A stretch of DNA of 20,994 bases from assembly GCA_902984215.1 (NCBI GenBank), contig CADWAF010001184.1:1-20994 (forward strand), read 5' to 3'. How positions within the stretch are numbered: position 1 is the first letter of the stretch; every line of letters starts with the position of its first letter. The notes below the pieces were generated by a model. That model had not been told where the DNA came from, did no database searches, and was given only the letters and a program-made list of their open reading frames with translations. The position numbers were made by a program, and so were the translations under genes. Origin of the DNA: Willaertia magna. Lineage: Eukaryota > Heterolobosea > Eutetramitea > Acrasida > Naegleriidae. Below are positions 1 to 9,044 of the stretch, piece after piece.

Positions 1-525
1 TTAAAATCAATAAAAACAAAAAGCGAATTTTATGGAAAATTAAAACAATACATTTCAAAAGATTTTAATTTAGAAGAATTTAAAAATAAAAAAGTTTATA
101 TTATTGTGGAAGGGTTTCTTTCAAGTTATGATTTTGAAATTGTAAATAATTTATTTGATATAAATATCTTTCTTAATGCAACAAAAGAAGTTTGTATGAA
201 TAGAAGATGTCAAAGAGATTATCATGGAAATGTTAATAATTGTAAAAATAAAGAATTTAAAACGTGGTTTGAAGAGATTGTTTGGCCATATTATGAATGT
301 TATAGAAGAAAACAATTACAAAATATAATTGATAGTAAAAAACCATTTTATTTTTGTAAAGATTGTTTGGATGAAAAGAAAGAAGAGGAAATTGTAAACT
401 TTATTGTAAATGTTAATACATGCAATAATGATCTTCCTGATTGGTATTTAAATAATGATGAAAATACTTTATTAAGGGAAGAACAACAATTAACTCAATT
501 AAATGCAAAGAATAATTTTCAATAA
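1..525 (+). CDS. Nicotinamide riboside kinase-like protein, 5' end missing
   Basis: The reading frame is open from base 1, so the start and the ATP-binding P-loop lie outside the window; 174 residues are visible. Family knowledge: nicotinamide riboside kinases phosphorylate nicotinamide riboside to NMN in NAD+ salvage and share the uridine-kinase fold. Seen here are the strand-plus-motif VYIIVEGFL (visible residues 32-40), a lid-like stretch NRRCQRDY with closely spaced arginines, and VWPYYECYRRK, which matches the WPxYxxYR block of eukaryotic NRKs. A GTG at 106 is only an internal valine codon, not a start. The C-terminal 35 residues are Asn/Gln-rich and probably disordered. The gene ends 17 bp before the convergent CIA30-like gene. 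Other uridine-kinase-like nucleoside kinases are possible, but the VEGFL and WPxY pair favours NRK. Confidence 0.72.
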   Translation, partial: LKSIKTKSEFYGKLKQYISKDFNLEEFKNKKVYIIVEGFLSSYDFEIVNNLFDINIFLNATKEVCMNRRCQRDYHGNVNNCKNKEFKTWFEEIVWPYYECYRRKQLQNIIDSKKPFYFCKDCLDEKKEEEIVNFIVNVNTCNNDLPDWYLNNDENTLLREEQQLTQLNAKNNFQ

Positions 526-542
526 TTTATAAACATTTCTAA

Positions 543-1325
543 TTATTGTTTTTGTTTATCATATGCTTCAATAGATGCAATTTCAATCTCAAAAGGACCT
601 TCTTGATAAGTACTTATTCCTAAGCCTAAAGCTAAAATATCAAATACAGGTATTGTTGTTCCTTGTTTTGCCGTTCGTATTGCAGCTACTTTCGTTTCAT
701 CACCTAATGTATTTAAATGAAAACAAGAAAAGGGTATTTCCGATATCTTCCATACCTTGTTTGCATCATGTTCATCTATTATTTCATAAGTATTAATTTC
801 TTCATTGGATTTAGAAGAAGCACCAACGAAATGAGTCTTTTCATAGTTCTTAATAAATTTATTAGGCTGTAAAGGAGCATAAAAGAAGGAATCTTCTACG
901 AATTGATTATATTCAAATTGTAATTGAAAATCTTCAGGTCTTTCTGTTCTATATTTAATTCTTATTCCACCTTCTTCATATTCCGATAAATCTAAATGAA
1001 ATAGTGGATAGAGGAACCACATCCTAGCCCATGAAGGTAAAACTTTTTTATTATTTGTTAATGTAACTAAATTTCCTCTAAAAATTATTGAATTAGAAAC
1101 ATTTGATACACCCATTTCACATGAAGATTTACCTCCGAATAGTGAATCTGTAATTAATGTCCAATTTTTAACTTTTGCTTGTTTTTTAGTGAAATCATGT
1201 AAAGTAAGAGAAGGTGAAGATATATTGAATTTTAATGCTTGTGTATAAAATTGATATAATCTTAAATAACTAGAATGTCCCAAGTTTTTAATTTTCTTAA
1301 ATAATGACACTTTATACAAAACCAT
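543..1325 (-). CDS. CIA30/NDUFAF1-like complex I assembly factor
   Basis: A 260-residue single-exon protein. The CIA30 family (NDUFAF1 in animals) helps assemble the membrane arm of mitochondrial complex I. The N-terminal 35 residues are basic and rich in Lys, Ser, Tyr and Leu with no acidic residue, which fits a mitochondrial presequence. From about residue 43 the CIA30 hallmark follows: HDFTKKQ, then WTLITDSLFGGKSS (55-68), then a G-x-L-V strand and later RIKYRTERPEDFQLQF. The domain closes with GPFEIEIASIEAY near the end, matching the family's terminal jelly-roll strand. The start is an ATG at 1323-1325, with only 86 bp between it and the stop of the upstream Atm1-type gene on the same strand. 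Some family members act outside complex I assembly (plant and bacterial CIA30-domain proteins), so the exact role is inferred. Confidence 0.78.
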   Translation of the reverse strand: MVLYKVSLFKKIKNLGHSSYLRLYQFYTQALKFNISSPSLTLHDFTKKQAKVKNWTLITDSLFGGKSSCEMGVSNVSNSIIFRGNLVTLTNNKKVLPSWARMWFLYPLFHLDLSEYEEGGIRIKYRTERPEDFQLQFEYNQFVEDSFFYAPLQPNKFIKNYEKTHFVGASSKSNEEINTYEIIDEHDANKVWKISEIPFSCFHLNTLGDETKVAAIRTAKQGTTIPVFDILALGLGISTYQEGPFEIEIASIEAYDKQKQ

Positions 1326-1411
1326 TTTTTTGTGATGTTAAATTTTGATAGAATTTACAAAGTATTGTAAAAATTATTTACAAGCACTATTATAATATAA
1401 ATATTAATAAT

Positions 1412-3574
1412 TTAGATTACTGTATCTTCAGTAACTGCAGATGCATGGTGATGATGGGTAGATTGTTTTCTCCAAAGCTCTGCATATAAACCATTTAATT
1501 TCAATAATTCACCGTGTGTACCAGTTTCAGCAATTTTACCATGATAGTCAAGTACAATAATCTTATCAGCTCCTTGTATTGTACTAAGTCTGTGAGCAAT
1601 CATTATTGTTGTTGTCTTTCCAAATGTTTCATTAATAGAAGACATTATTTGTTTTTCAGTATTTGTATCTAAACTAGAGGTTGCTTCGTCACAACAAAGT
1701 ATTTTAGGGGCTTTTAATATTGCTCTTGCAATTGCAGTTCTTTGTTTCTCACCACCTGAAAGTTTTAATCCTCTTTCACCTACTTGTGTATCAAATCCTT
1801 TTGGGAATCTCTTAATGATATCCGTCAATTTGGATTTTTCAGCTGCAACCTTAATTTCTTCATCTGTTGCATCTAATTTACCATAAGCAATATTATATCT
1901 AATGCTATCATTAAATAAAACACAATCTTGAGGGATAACACCAAGATTTCTTCTTAAACTATTTAAAGTTACATTTCTAATATCTTGTCCATTAATTAAT
2001 ATTTGACCTTCAGATGGGTCATAAAATCTATAAAGTAATCTTAAAATTGAGCTTTTTCCGGAACCAGATGGTCCTACGATACCTAACATTGTTCCAGGTG
2101 TAACCTTAAAAGAGATATTATTTAAAACTCTTCTATCCTTATCATAATTAAATGATACATTTCTAAATTCAATTTCAGTATCTCCATTTCCTTCAATTTT
2201 CAATTCACTAGCGTTTGGATCGTCTCTTATATCTGATTTAGTTTCTAGTAAGGCAAATAGATTTTCCATGTCAGTAATTGCTTGTGTTGTCTCTCTGTAA
2301 ACAGTTCCCAGGAAATTAAGAGGAATAGATAATTGGAAGAGTAATCCATTAACCATTACTAAATCACCAACAGTTAATTCACCTGTCATTATTCTATTTG
2401 CAGTAAAATACATTATTGCTGTTAAGGCAGCAGAAAATATAAATTGTTGACCAAAATTTAATAAACTTAAACTAGATGCTGTTTTTAATGAAGCATCTTC
2501 ATACTTTTTTGCATTTTCATCATATAATTTAACTTCATGAGCTTCATTTTGGAAATATTTTACAGTTTCATAATTAATTAAAGAATCAATCACCTTAGTA
2601 CTTGCTTCATTCTCTAATTTATTCATTTGTTTCCTAAAAGTTGTTCTCCATTGAGTTATACCCACTGTCCAAACAGTATATAAAGAAACAGCACCGACAG
2701 CTGTCATTGCAAAACCAGGTCCATAATTTGTATAGAAAATTCCACAAACAATTCCAAGTTCAAGTAAAGTTGGTACAATATTAAAAAGTAAACTATTTAA
2801 TAAGAAATTAATTCCTCGTTTACCTCTATCAATAATAGAACTTAATCCACCTGTTTTTCTTTGTAAATGAAAAGACAAATCCATTTGATGTAAATGACTA
2901 AAAACGCGATTTGCTAAAACTCTAATTGACTGTTGGGCAACTTTAGCAAATACAGCATTCCTCAATTCAGAGAATAGAACTGAACCTATTCTAGCAGCAC
3001 CGTAACCTAAAATCATTGCAACTGGTCCAACAGTTATTAACATTGCAGGATCTTGTACAATCTGTTCAGCTGTTGGGCCTAAGAAATCTACAGCCTTTTT
3101 AAAGAAATAAGGTACTGAAACATTTAGTATTTTAGCACCTATTAATAAAGAAACTGCTGAAACAACTCTTACTTTTAGGCTTGTTTCTTTAGGCCATAGG
3201 AAAGTAATCATTTCCGATAATATCTTTTTTGGGTAACTTTGTTTGGAGGCTGCGTTTGTGAATTTTTCATCTTCTGATGTTACATTACTTGGCACAGTTC
3301 CTCCGAAAATATTTCTTTTTTGCATTACATTATTTACTTTTAAAAACATCTTGTTTGATTTTTCATTCAATTTCACATGATCCTTGTCATTGTTAATATT
3401 ATTATTACTTTGATAAAATTTAACATTTAATAAATTATTATTCCTAATATACAATGAATTATAACTATTCGTTTTTTTAAAAGAAGAATTACTTTCAATA
3501 AATAGTAAGCTTGATTTCTTCTTCGCTATCAATTGTTGCTTCAACAAACACTTACTCAACTGTGTTTGCTTCAT
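1412..3574 (-). CDS. ATM1: Mitochondrial ABC half-transporter, Atm1/ABCB7 type
   Basis: A 720-residue half-transporter of the mitochondrial inner membrane. Family knowledge: Atm1/ABCB7 exports a glutathione-linked sulfur compound needed for cytosolic Fe-S protein maturation. The first ~100 residues are Asn/Ser/Lys-rich and fit a long presequence. A six-helix membrane domain spans about residues 130-440; it contains TGGLSSIIDRGKRGINFLL (241-259), a stretch characteristic of Atm1, and NYETVKYFQNE (334-344). The nucleotide-binding domain has Walker A GPSGSGKS (501-508), the Q-loop VIPQDCVLF, signature LSGGEKQR (605-612), Walker B ILCCDEATSSLD (625-636) and the H-loop AHRLST (660-665). All catalytic residues are present, so the protein looks active. 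No intron is needed. The C-terminus carries a natural four-His run. It shares an upstream region of 137 bp with the divergent PIG-W gene. Confidence 0.93.
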   Translation of the reverse strand: MKQTQLSKCLLKQQLIAKKKSSLLFIESNSSFKKTNSYNSLYIRNNNLLNVKFYQSNNNINNDKDHVKLNEKSNKMFLKVNNVMQKRNIFGGTVPSNVTSEDEKFTNAASKQSYPKKILSEMITFLWPKETSLKVRVVSAVSLLIGAKILNVSVPYFFKKAVDFLGPTAEQIVQDPAMLITVGPVAMILGYGAARIGSVLFSELRNAVFAKVAQQSIRVLANRVFSHLHQMDLSFHLQRKTGGLSSIIDRGKRGINFLLNSLLFNIVPTLLELGIVCGIFYTNYGPGFAMTAVGAVSLYTVWTVGITQWRTTFRKQMNKLENEASTKVIDSLINYETVKYFQNEAHEVKLYDENAKKYEDASLKTASSLSLLNFGQQFIFSAALTAIMYFTANRIMTGELTVGDLVMVNGLLFQLSIPLNFLGTVYRETTQAITDMENLFALLETKSDIRDDPNASELKIEGNGDTEIEFRNVSFNYDKDRRVLNNISFKVTPGTMLGIVGPSGSGKSSILRLLYRFYDPSEGQILINGQDIRNVTLNSLRRNLGVIPQDCVLFNDSIRYNIAYGKLDATDEEIKVAAEKSKLTDIIKRFPKGFDTQVGERGLKLSGGEKQRTAIARAILKAPKILCCDEATSSLDTNTEKQIMSSINETFGKTTTIMIAHRLSTIQGADKIIVLDYHGKIAETGTHGELLKLNGLYAELWRKQSTHHHHASAVTEDTVI

Positions 3575-3711
3575 TTTTTCATTAAGACTAAACTCAAAGG
3601 AAGTGCTTCTTATCGTAAGAAAGGAGAATAAAGAAAGCTAACGTGTTAAAAAAAGCCTTTAAAATTAGAATCACCACAAAGTTTAAATTAATGAAAATTT
3701 AATTTTTTGAA
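3575..3711. promoter_or_regulatory. Bidirectional intergenic region between the Atm1-type and PIG-W genes
   Basis: The start codons of two divergent genes are 137 bp apart, so both promoters and both 5' leaders must lie here or extend into coding sequence. The PIG-W side is an A/T-rich leader (AATTTAATTTTTTGAA) running up to the ATG. No clear TATA box was recognised. Confidence 0.45.
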
Positions 3712-5190
3712 ATGGTTTTTGAAAGACATGAAAATTATAAAAGCGAACAAGAAGCATTTGTTTCAAATGTTATCGGAACAACTCCTTTAGAATTTTATGG
3801 ATTGACAATGTTTGTTGTCTTTATTCCAATAATTGAAGAAGTTTTAAAAAGAAAATTTAAATCTTTTTATTCTCATTGGGTTATTGAAATTATTTTAAAA
3901 TCTTTTTTCTATTTTCTTTTAGAATCTAGTTTACTTTTAAATTTTCCAATAATTGAAAAGAAATACTTTTCTTTAGGCTTAATTTTACTTTATTTCTTTA
4001 CTTTTCTTTTCATCTTTGTTTTTCATAAAAAAGAAGAAGATAATGACAATAATAAAAAGAATGAAAAACATATACCATTCATCTCGGAATACAGACATAG
4101 TATGCAAATTTCAACTATTATGGCTATTCTCTTTGTTGATTTTCAATTATTTCCAAGAAGATTAGCAAAAGTTGAAACATTTGGTTATTCCTTAATGGAT
4201 GCGGGTGTAGGTAGTTTCGTATTTAGTGGTGCTATTGTTTCTAATTCAGCAAGAAATGTTAAGGCTAAACCAACATTATCAAAGTTATTACATTCACTTT
4301 TACCTTTAAGTGGATTAGCATTATTTAGATTTTTATTTGTTAAAACTGTCAATTATCAAAGTCATGTTTCTGAGTATGGGGTACATTGGAATTTCTTTAC
4401 AACTTTAATGTTTATTAGTTTAATTACATTTATTGTTGATGACTTATTGAAATTGACTGATGGTATGATAGCTACTTTAATGATTGCTATAACTTGTACT
4501 TTACTACAACAAGTTTTATTGAGTTATTTTGGAATGCAAGAATTAGTACTTTATTATGAAAGAAATAATTTTTTCTTAGCCAATAAGGAAGGATTTTGTA
4601 CATTATTAGGATATTTAGCAATACATTTCTTTGGAGTATCTTTTGGTAAATTTACTTTTCAATTTCACAAAAGTAGAGTTAAATTTTATAGAAATACTTT
4701 AATATTTATTTCAATTTGTTTATCATTATTATTTATTTTACCATTTAATTATTATTCTGGATATAATTATATTCATAGTTTAAGGGATAATGAATCATCA
4801 TTAAACACATTTGCCTATCAAGTAGATAAGGCGTTTATTCAAGAAAATAATCTTTGGTTCTCAATCTTAATTCCTTCCAGAAGAATGACTAATTTTGGAT
4901 ATATTATGAGTGTTGCTGCTTTTAATGTTACTTTATTGACTTTATTTTATTTAGTGGATTGTAAATTTTCTTCGTTCATTCAATTTCCTTCAACTTTAAG
5001 GGATGCCATGAATTTTAATCCATTGTTTTGCTTTTTATTTGCTAATATTTTGACTGGGTTAATTAACTTATCAATTCAAACAATTTATGTTGAAAATTGG
5101 GTGATTGTGACCTTTATTATGATGTTTTATGCAACAATAGTTTCTGTTTCTGCAGTTTATTTATACAAAAAGAAAAGAAAAATATTTTAA
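3712..5190 (+). CDS. PIGW: GPI-anchor inositol acyltransferase PIG-W/GWT1
   Basis: A 492-residue multispanning ER membrane protein. Family knowledge: PIG-W/Gwt1 acylates the inositol of GlcN-PI during GPI-anchor synthesis, using acyl-CoA. The N-terminus has the family opening EAFVSNVIGTTPLEF (14-28). The diagnostic core is ISEYRHSMQISTIMAIL (124-140), then VDFQLFPRRLAKVETFG (142-158), then LMDAGVGSFVFS (161-172); later comes EYGVHWNFFTTL (221-232). About a dozen hydrophobic segments are visible, separated by one Lys/Asp/Asn-rich cytosolic loop near residues 105-120. The length matches the family. The ATG at 3712 is the first in frame and the gene is intronless. Its end faces the P450 gene with 44 bp between stops, and an AATAAA at 5207-5212 could serve as the poly(A) signal. 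Confidence 0.9.
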   Translation: MVFERHENYKSEQEAFVSNVIGTTPLEFYGLTMFVVFIPIIEEVLKRKFKSFYSHWVIEIILKSFFYFLLESSLLLNFPIIEKKYFSLGLILLYFFTFLFIFVFHKKEEDNDNNKKNEKHIPFISEYRHSMQISTIMAILFVDFQLFPRRLAKVETFGYSLMDAGVGSFVFSGAIVSNSARNVKAKPTLSKLLHSLLPLSGLALFRFLFVKTVNYQSHVSEYGVHWNFFTTLMFISLITFIVDDLLKLTDGMIATLMIAITCTLLQQVLLSYFGMQELVLYYERNNFFLANKEGFCTLLGYLAIHFFGVSFGKFTFQFHKSRVKFYRNTLIFISICLSLLFILPFNYYSGYNYIHSLRDNESSLNTFAYQVDKAFIQENNLWFSILIPSRRMTNFGYIMSVAAFNVTLLTLFYLVDCKFSSFIQFPSTLRDAMNFNPLFCFLFANILTGLINLSIQTIYVENWVIVTFIMMFYATIVSVSAVYLYKKKRKIF

Positions 5191-5206
5191 AGTATATTAC
5201 AAGTAA

Positions 5207-5212
5207 AATAAA
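5207..5212 (+). terminator. Possible poly(A) signal of the PIG-W gene
   Basis: AATAAA lies 17 bp after the TAA of the PIG-W gene, within the 44-bp gap before the convergent P450 gene. In such AT-rich sequence the match could be chance. Confidence 0.3.
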
Positions 5213-5234
5213 TATTAAGGTAAAATAAGATTAA

Positions 5235-6990
5235 TTAATCCTTCCTTAAAACCTTCATAGCATGTTCTCTTGGTTTTAAATAGACTGGATACTTATTCAT
5301 ATCAATATAAAGAATAGATTGATCAGTACTAACTTCAGGGAATTTATCTTCCTTTAAAGAAATTGTGAAATGTCTCACTAAATTAATAATTAATAAATAA
5401 ATCTCAGTCAACGCTAATCTTGATCCTGGACATTTACGGTGGCCAACTACAATAAATTGTTAAACAATCAATAAGAATAAAAGAACAGTACTTACCTCCA
5501 AATGGTAAACTAATGAAAGAATTTTCTAAAGCTAGTGGACTTCCCTTTTCATGACGTTCTGGAATAAATTCATCTGCTCTTTTAACATAATCATTACTCC
5601 ATGAACAATATTTATCAACAAATAAGATTGCAGTTTCTTTTGGAACCATATATCCACCAATTTCTAAATCATTATTTAAAACTCTCATACTACTAATGAA
5701 AGCAATACCATTCATACGTAAAGTTTCTTCAACAAAATGTTTCACTAACTTTAACTTTTTAAATTGTTCTAAAGTTACTTCTAATCCATTCTCAGAAGTA
5801 ATTTCTTCCAATGTTGGTGGTCCAAATATTTCTTCAAATTCTTTATAAAGTTTTTCTTGATATTCCTTATGGTGGGCTAAACGATATAAATTATAACTCA
5901 TAACCCTTGATGTAGCGTCAACGCCAGCAATTAAGAAAGATGATAAAACATCAGCTATATGTTCTTGTTCTCTATCCATTCCTTTAGCTCTTTCCTCAAT
6001 CAATTCCTTAAGTCTAGGTTTACTTCCAGCAGGTTGATCCCCACCAAATAACTCAACTGTAGCTTTAGTACATTCCCTTACAGCGTCGAAATTAGCGAAA
6101 GCTTCCTTTGATGTTTTTGTTGGAATATATTTATAAATAGGTAAAGAATTATCTAAACGAATAGCTAAATTTAAAAAGTTAATAACTTGATCAATGTAAG
6201 TGTCAACATCAAACGGTAAGTCCTTTTCGTTTTCTCCCAATCGTACACCTAAGAATGTTTTTAATACAGAATTGAAAGCATATCTTGATAATAATTTCAT
6301 TCCATTTTGTAATTCATAATTCTTGTTTGGATCAATACTTTTTAATGCATTTTGAATAAGTTCACTATTTAATTCTGTCAACTGTGGAATTGCTACTTTT
6401 TCAACAAAATCTGGACGCATAGCAACATTAAATAATTGACGTTTTGGCATCCAATTTTCAGTAAATTCCATTTCAATTGGTGACATAACGATCCCACGTT
6501 GTTGTCGGTAATATCTACATGCGTGCATTAAATTTCTTCTTTCTTCATTTCGCGCTACATGAGCAATGAGTGATGGGTCTCCCAATAGTAAAAACCTTTT
6601 GTTTAGTAATGTTAGTTTTGCGATCGGACCGTACTTGTGTAGAAGGCTTAAAAAGTATTTAGAAGGATGTACTTTGTGTTTTAACATTTCCATCATGTTA
6701 CCAATTACCGGTAAACCTTCAGGACCAGGAACATCATCAAAAGTCTTTGGGGTAGTAGATGAAGAGTTATTATCATTTGCTTCATTAACAGGTGGTGTTT
6801 GAATATTTAATGTAGCAACATTGACCTTTTCTTCATTGGTTTGAGCTTTTTGATAAGGACAAGTTTGTTGACTATAAAACAAGGAAGAAGAAAAATTGTA
6901 AGTGGATTTGCTTTTATTAAAAGCAGATAACAGCAAGCAGGTTGGATTTTGCTTCTTCAATTTAATAAAATTGGCAGAACGGGCAAACAT
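5235..6990 (-). CDS. Cytochrome P450, two exons, probably mitochondrial
   Basis: Exons are 6990-5496 and 5446-5235. The 49-nt intron (5447-5495, GTAAGT...TAG) removes a stop and gives a 568-residue P450. Splicing restores the haem-ligand loop FGVGHRKCPG, with Cys504 as the thiolate ligand; unspliced, the protein would end before this cysteine. Other hallmarks are the proline-rich hinge VPGPEGLPVIGN (87-98), the I-helix AGVDATS (355-361), the K-helix ETLR (422-425) and FIPERH (475-480). The first ~45 residues are basic, Ser/Asn-rich and nearly free of acidic residues, which suggests a mitochondrial presequence rather than the usual ER anchor. The ATG at 6988-6990 is the first in frame. The substrate and CYP family cannot be named from sequence alone. 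The mitochondrial reading would imply an adrenodoxin-type electron donor. Confidence 0.9.
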
Positions 6991-7166
6991 ACTACTTATT
7001 TTTTTTATTCAACTAATTGATCAAAGTTCAAGTTTAACAATAGGTTTAAAAAATCTCCTACTGATGACGAGACATTTGCCTACTTTACAAATACTGATTG
7101 ATGATTAAAATGTTTGGGTGAAGCTAAAATAAATTACAACAAATGAAAAGATAATTTAACAATTAT
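6991..7166. promoter_or_regulatory. Intergenic region: P450 upstream sequence and RCC1-gene 3' end
   Basis: This 176-bp gap lies between two genes on the minus strand. It must hold the P450 promoter and the RCC1-repeat gene's 3' end. A short repeat AACAATTAT occurs next to the RCC1-gene stop. Nothing else was recognised. Confidence 0.35.
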
Positions 7167-8705
7167 TTAACAATTATCTACACAAATAAAATCTACATCC
7201 TCAAATGCAACGTTAAACCTTAATGAATTGCTTCTTTCCTTAATTTTTTTAGTGAACCATTCCAATCTTCTATTCCTCTTTTCGACAATGAATATTCCAT
7301 TGCTACAACTAGAGGAAAAAATTTGGAATGTAGAAGATAACTGTCTATGTCCTAATCCATTTCTTTGTTGATAGTGAGGCATAAATAAGGGAACGTTATT
7401 GAACTCAAAACAATCATCTAAATGTTGTAATCCTAAAGTTCCATATAAATTCCAGCCAGTGGCGTGCATCAAAGAATCAGTTCCAAAAGAATTTGAATCC
7501 TCTTTAAAGTTACTATTCGAACTAATTACAATGGTAGCTCTTGAAGCACAGGCAACGTGTCTAATTTTACCTCCACTTGGTGGGTGTAATATTTCTGGGA
7601 GCATTCTATTTACATTATTATTTAAACCAAGTTGACCTAAATCATTCTGTCCAAATACATATATGTCACCATTTTCCAGACCAACAACGTTATGAAATGA
7701 ACCACATTTAACGAATAGAGCCTTTCCAACATCGTCACTTAATAATATAGGAATAGTAACTCTGAATTCACTATTTCCAGAATCAGCCTTTTGTTGTATG
7801 CCGAGTCTTCCATCTCTATTATTACCACAAACATAAATCTTACCGCTTTCCGTTTTAAAAACAGAATGAGAAGCTCCACATTGTATGTCATCAACAGTAT
7901 CTTTCAAAGTACTAAAAAAAGGTATTCTACAAGGAACTGATCTATTTAATGTATCACCAAAACCTAAACCTCCATTTGTATTACATCCACAACCATAAAT
8001 CTCATTATTATCCATCCTAAAGAAAGTATGAAAAGATCCACAATAAATATCTTTTACATGATGACTAGTTAATTGACTATTTGGTTTGAAATCTATACCA
8101 TAAGGGTGTTCACAAAAGATTGAAACCAATCTAGGACCAAATTGATTTGAAACTGTACATAAACCAAGTTGTCCAAACGAATTCTGTCCACACGAGTATA
8201 CCTGACCTTTGTTTGATAAAAAAGCGCTATGGTACTCTCCTGAATAAATTTGAACAATATATTCAGGTTTTTCAATAGTTTCTTCTTTCTTTATACTTTC
8301 CACATCTAAAGAAGAGCCTTCAACAACATTATCTATTTGTTCCTTCTCTTTTATTTGTTGTTGCTTATTTGATCCATCCAACCTTTGTGGAGAAGATAAT
8401 CTTAATAATGTTGGTACTCTCTTCATACTTTTATCTTTCTTAAATCCTAATTGACCAAATTTATTACTTCCACAAACGAAGATATTGTGTTTTTCTGTTA
8501 AAAAAATTGAATGTTCCATTCCTAAAGCGATGGAGATGATACTTTCATTATTAAAAGGGAAGAGTAAAGGTTCGTAAGAAGAAATTGTTTTTCTATTACC
8601 TTCCGGAATACCTAAAGCATAAGAAGTATTCATTCCGCAAGCATATACTTTACATGGATGATATTCTCTATTATAACGATTACTGAATTGTTGTTGATGA
8701 TTCAT
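7167..8705 (-). CDS. RCC1-repeat seven-bladed beta-propeller protein
   Basis: A 512-residue intronless protein starting at the ATG at 8703-8705. The frame opens six codons earlier, but only with a GTG. Seven RCC1-type blades can be traced, each around a (V/I)(Y/F)xCGxNxxGxLG core: YACGMNTSYALG (21), FVCGSNKFGQLG (76), YSCGQNSFGQLG (170), YGCGCNTNGGLG (237), YVCGNNRDGRLG (291), YVFGQNDLGQLG (349) and a degenerate ATGWNLYGTLG (415). Blade two carries a charged Lys/Glu insert at roughly 105-147. The C-terminal ~40 residues (EKRNRRLEWFTKK...) leave the propeller and are basic. RCC1 itself is the chromatin-bound exchange factor for Ran, but most protist RCC1-repeat proteins are scaffolds or exchange factors of unknown target. 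The family is certain, the partner is not. Confidence 0.85.
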   Translation of the reverse strand: MNHQQQFSNRYNREYHPCKVYACGMNTSYALGIPEGNRKTISSYEPLLFPFNNESIISIALGMEHSIFLTEKHNIFVCGSNKFGQLGFKKDKSMKRVPTLLRLSSPQRLDGSNKQQQIKEKEQIDNVVEGSSLDVESIKKEETIEKPEYIVQIYSGEYHSAFLSNKGQVYSCGQNSFGQLGLCTVSNQFGPRLVSIFCEHPYGIDFKPNSQLTSHHVKDIYCGSFHTFFRMDNNEIYGCGCNTNGGLGFGDTLNRSVPCRIPFFSTLKDTVDDIQCGASHSVFKTESGKIYVCGNNRDGRLGIQQKADSGNSEFRVTIPILLSDDVGKALFVKCGSFHNVVGLENGDIYVFGQNDLGQLGLNNNVNRMLPEILHPPSGGKIRHVACASRATIVISSNSNFKEDSNSFGTDSLMHATGWNLYGTLGLQHLDDCFEFNNVPLFMPHYQQRNGLGHRQLSSTFQIFSSSCSNGIFIVEKRNRRLEWFTKKIKERSNSLRFNVAFEDVDFICVDNC

Positions 8706-8822
8706 CTTAACGTTTAAAAACACTTAAATAATAATAACGAATAATAATATAATTGCGTGAGATAAAAAGAAGAAAAAACAGGTGATGCTAAGTACAGCAG
8801 TTTTTTCCCATTATTTTTTAAT
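8706..8822. promoter_or_regulatory. Short divergent intergenic region
   Basis: This 117-bp region separates the RCC1-repeat gene start (minus strand) from the proposed small gene at 8823. It is A/T-rich with a repeated AATAATAA near 8728. If the small gene is not real, the region extends to 9044 and also serves the LRRC46-like gene. Confidence 0.35.
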
Positions 8823-9031
8823 ATGAAGAAATTAAAAGTGGTGCGTTTCTGTATTGAACCTTTATCTTCAACTATTCAATATTTTGTTTTGTAAAAATTT
8901 ACTTGTTATGCTTCATTACTTTCAAAAGACCTGAAAAATTAGGTTATTTCGTGATAACATATTGTAACGCTAGAGCCAAGAATTTGTTAGAAAAACGTGA
9001 GCTTTTAATGAAGGATAAGCTGCAAGTTTAA
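8823..9031 (+). CDS. Probable small two-exon gene, possible bL33-like mitochondrial ribosomal protein
   Basis: Exon 1 (8823-8890) begins MKKLKVVRFCIEPLSS. A 38-nt intron (8891-8928, GTAAAA...AAAAG) would join it in phase to exon 2 (8929-9031), which ends ...NLLEKRELLMKDKLQV. The product has 56 residues. Both frames are open over stretches that are unusual in such AT-rich DNA, and the second looks protein-like. GYFVITYCNAR followed by LLEKRELLMKD resembles the GYFYxTxxN...EKLxLxKYD core of ribosomal protein bL33, and KKLKVVR resembles its first strand; about 15 extra residues would sit between them. An alternative donor (GTATTG at 8851) with an acceptor at 8942 also keeps the frame. The stop lies only 13 bp before the next ATG on the same strand, which is unusually tight. 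The identity is tentative. Confidence 0.4.
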
Positions 9032-9044
9032 AAATTTACAAAAA

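Noticed and set aside
106..108. A GTG start for the kinase gene at the left edge.
   Set aside because: The frame is open and homologous in character from base 1; GTG here is the valine of the VEGFL motif.
1433..1460. A four-His run at the C-terminus of the Atm1-type protein, which looks like an affinity tag.
   Set aside because: It is too short for a tag, is followed by nine natural residues, and nothing else suggests engineered DNA.
3547..3574. The Atm1-type protein's first ~100 residues as a separate or spurious extension.
   Set aside because: The frame is uninterrupted, the composition fits a presequence, and the next methionines lie beyond part of that presequence; the first ATG is the simplest start.
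8706..8723. A GTG start six codons upstream for the RCC1-repeat protein.
   Set aside because: An ATG at 8703-8705 starts the protein just before the first blade.
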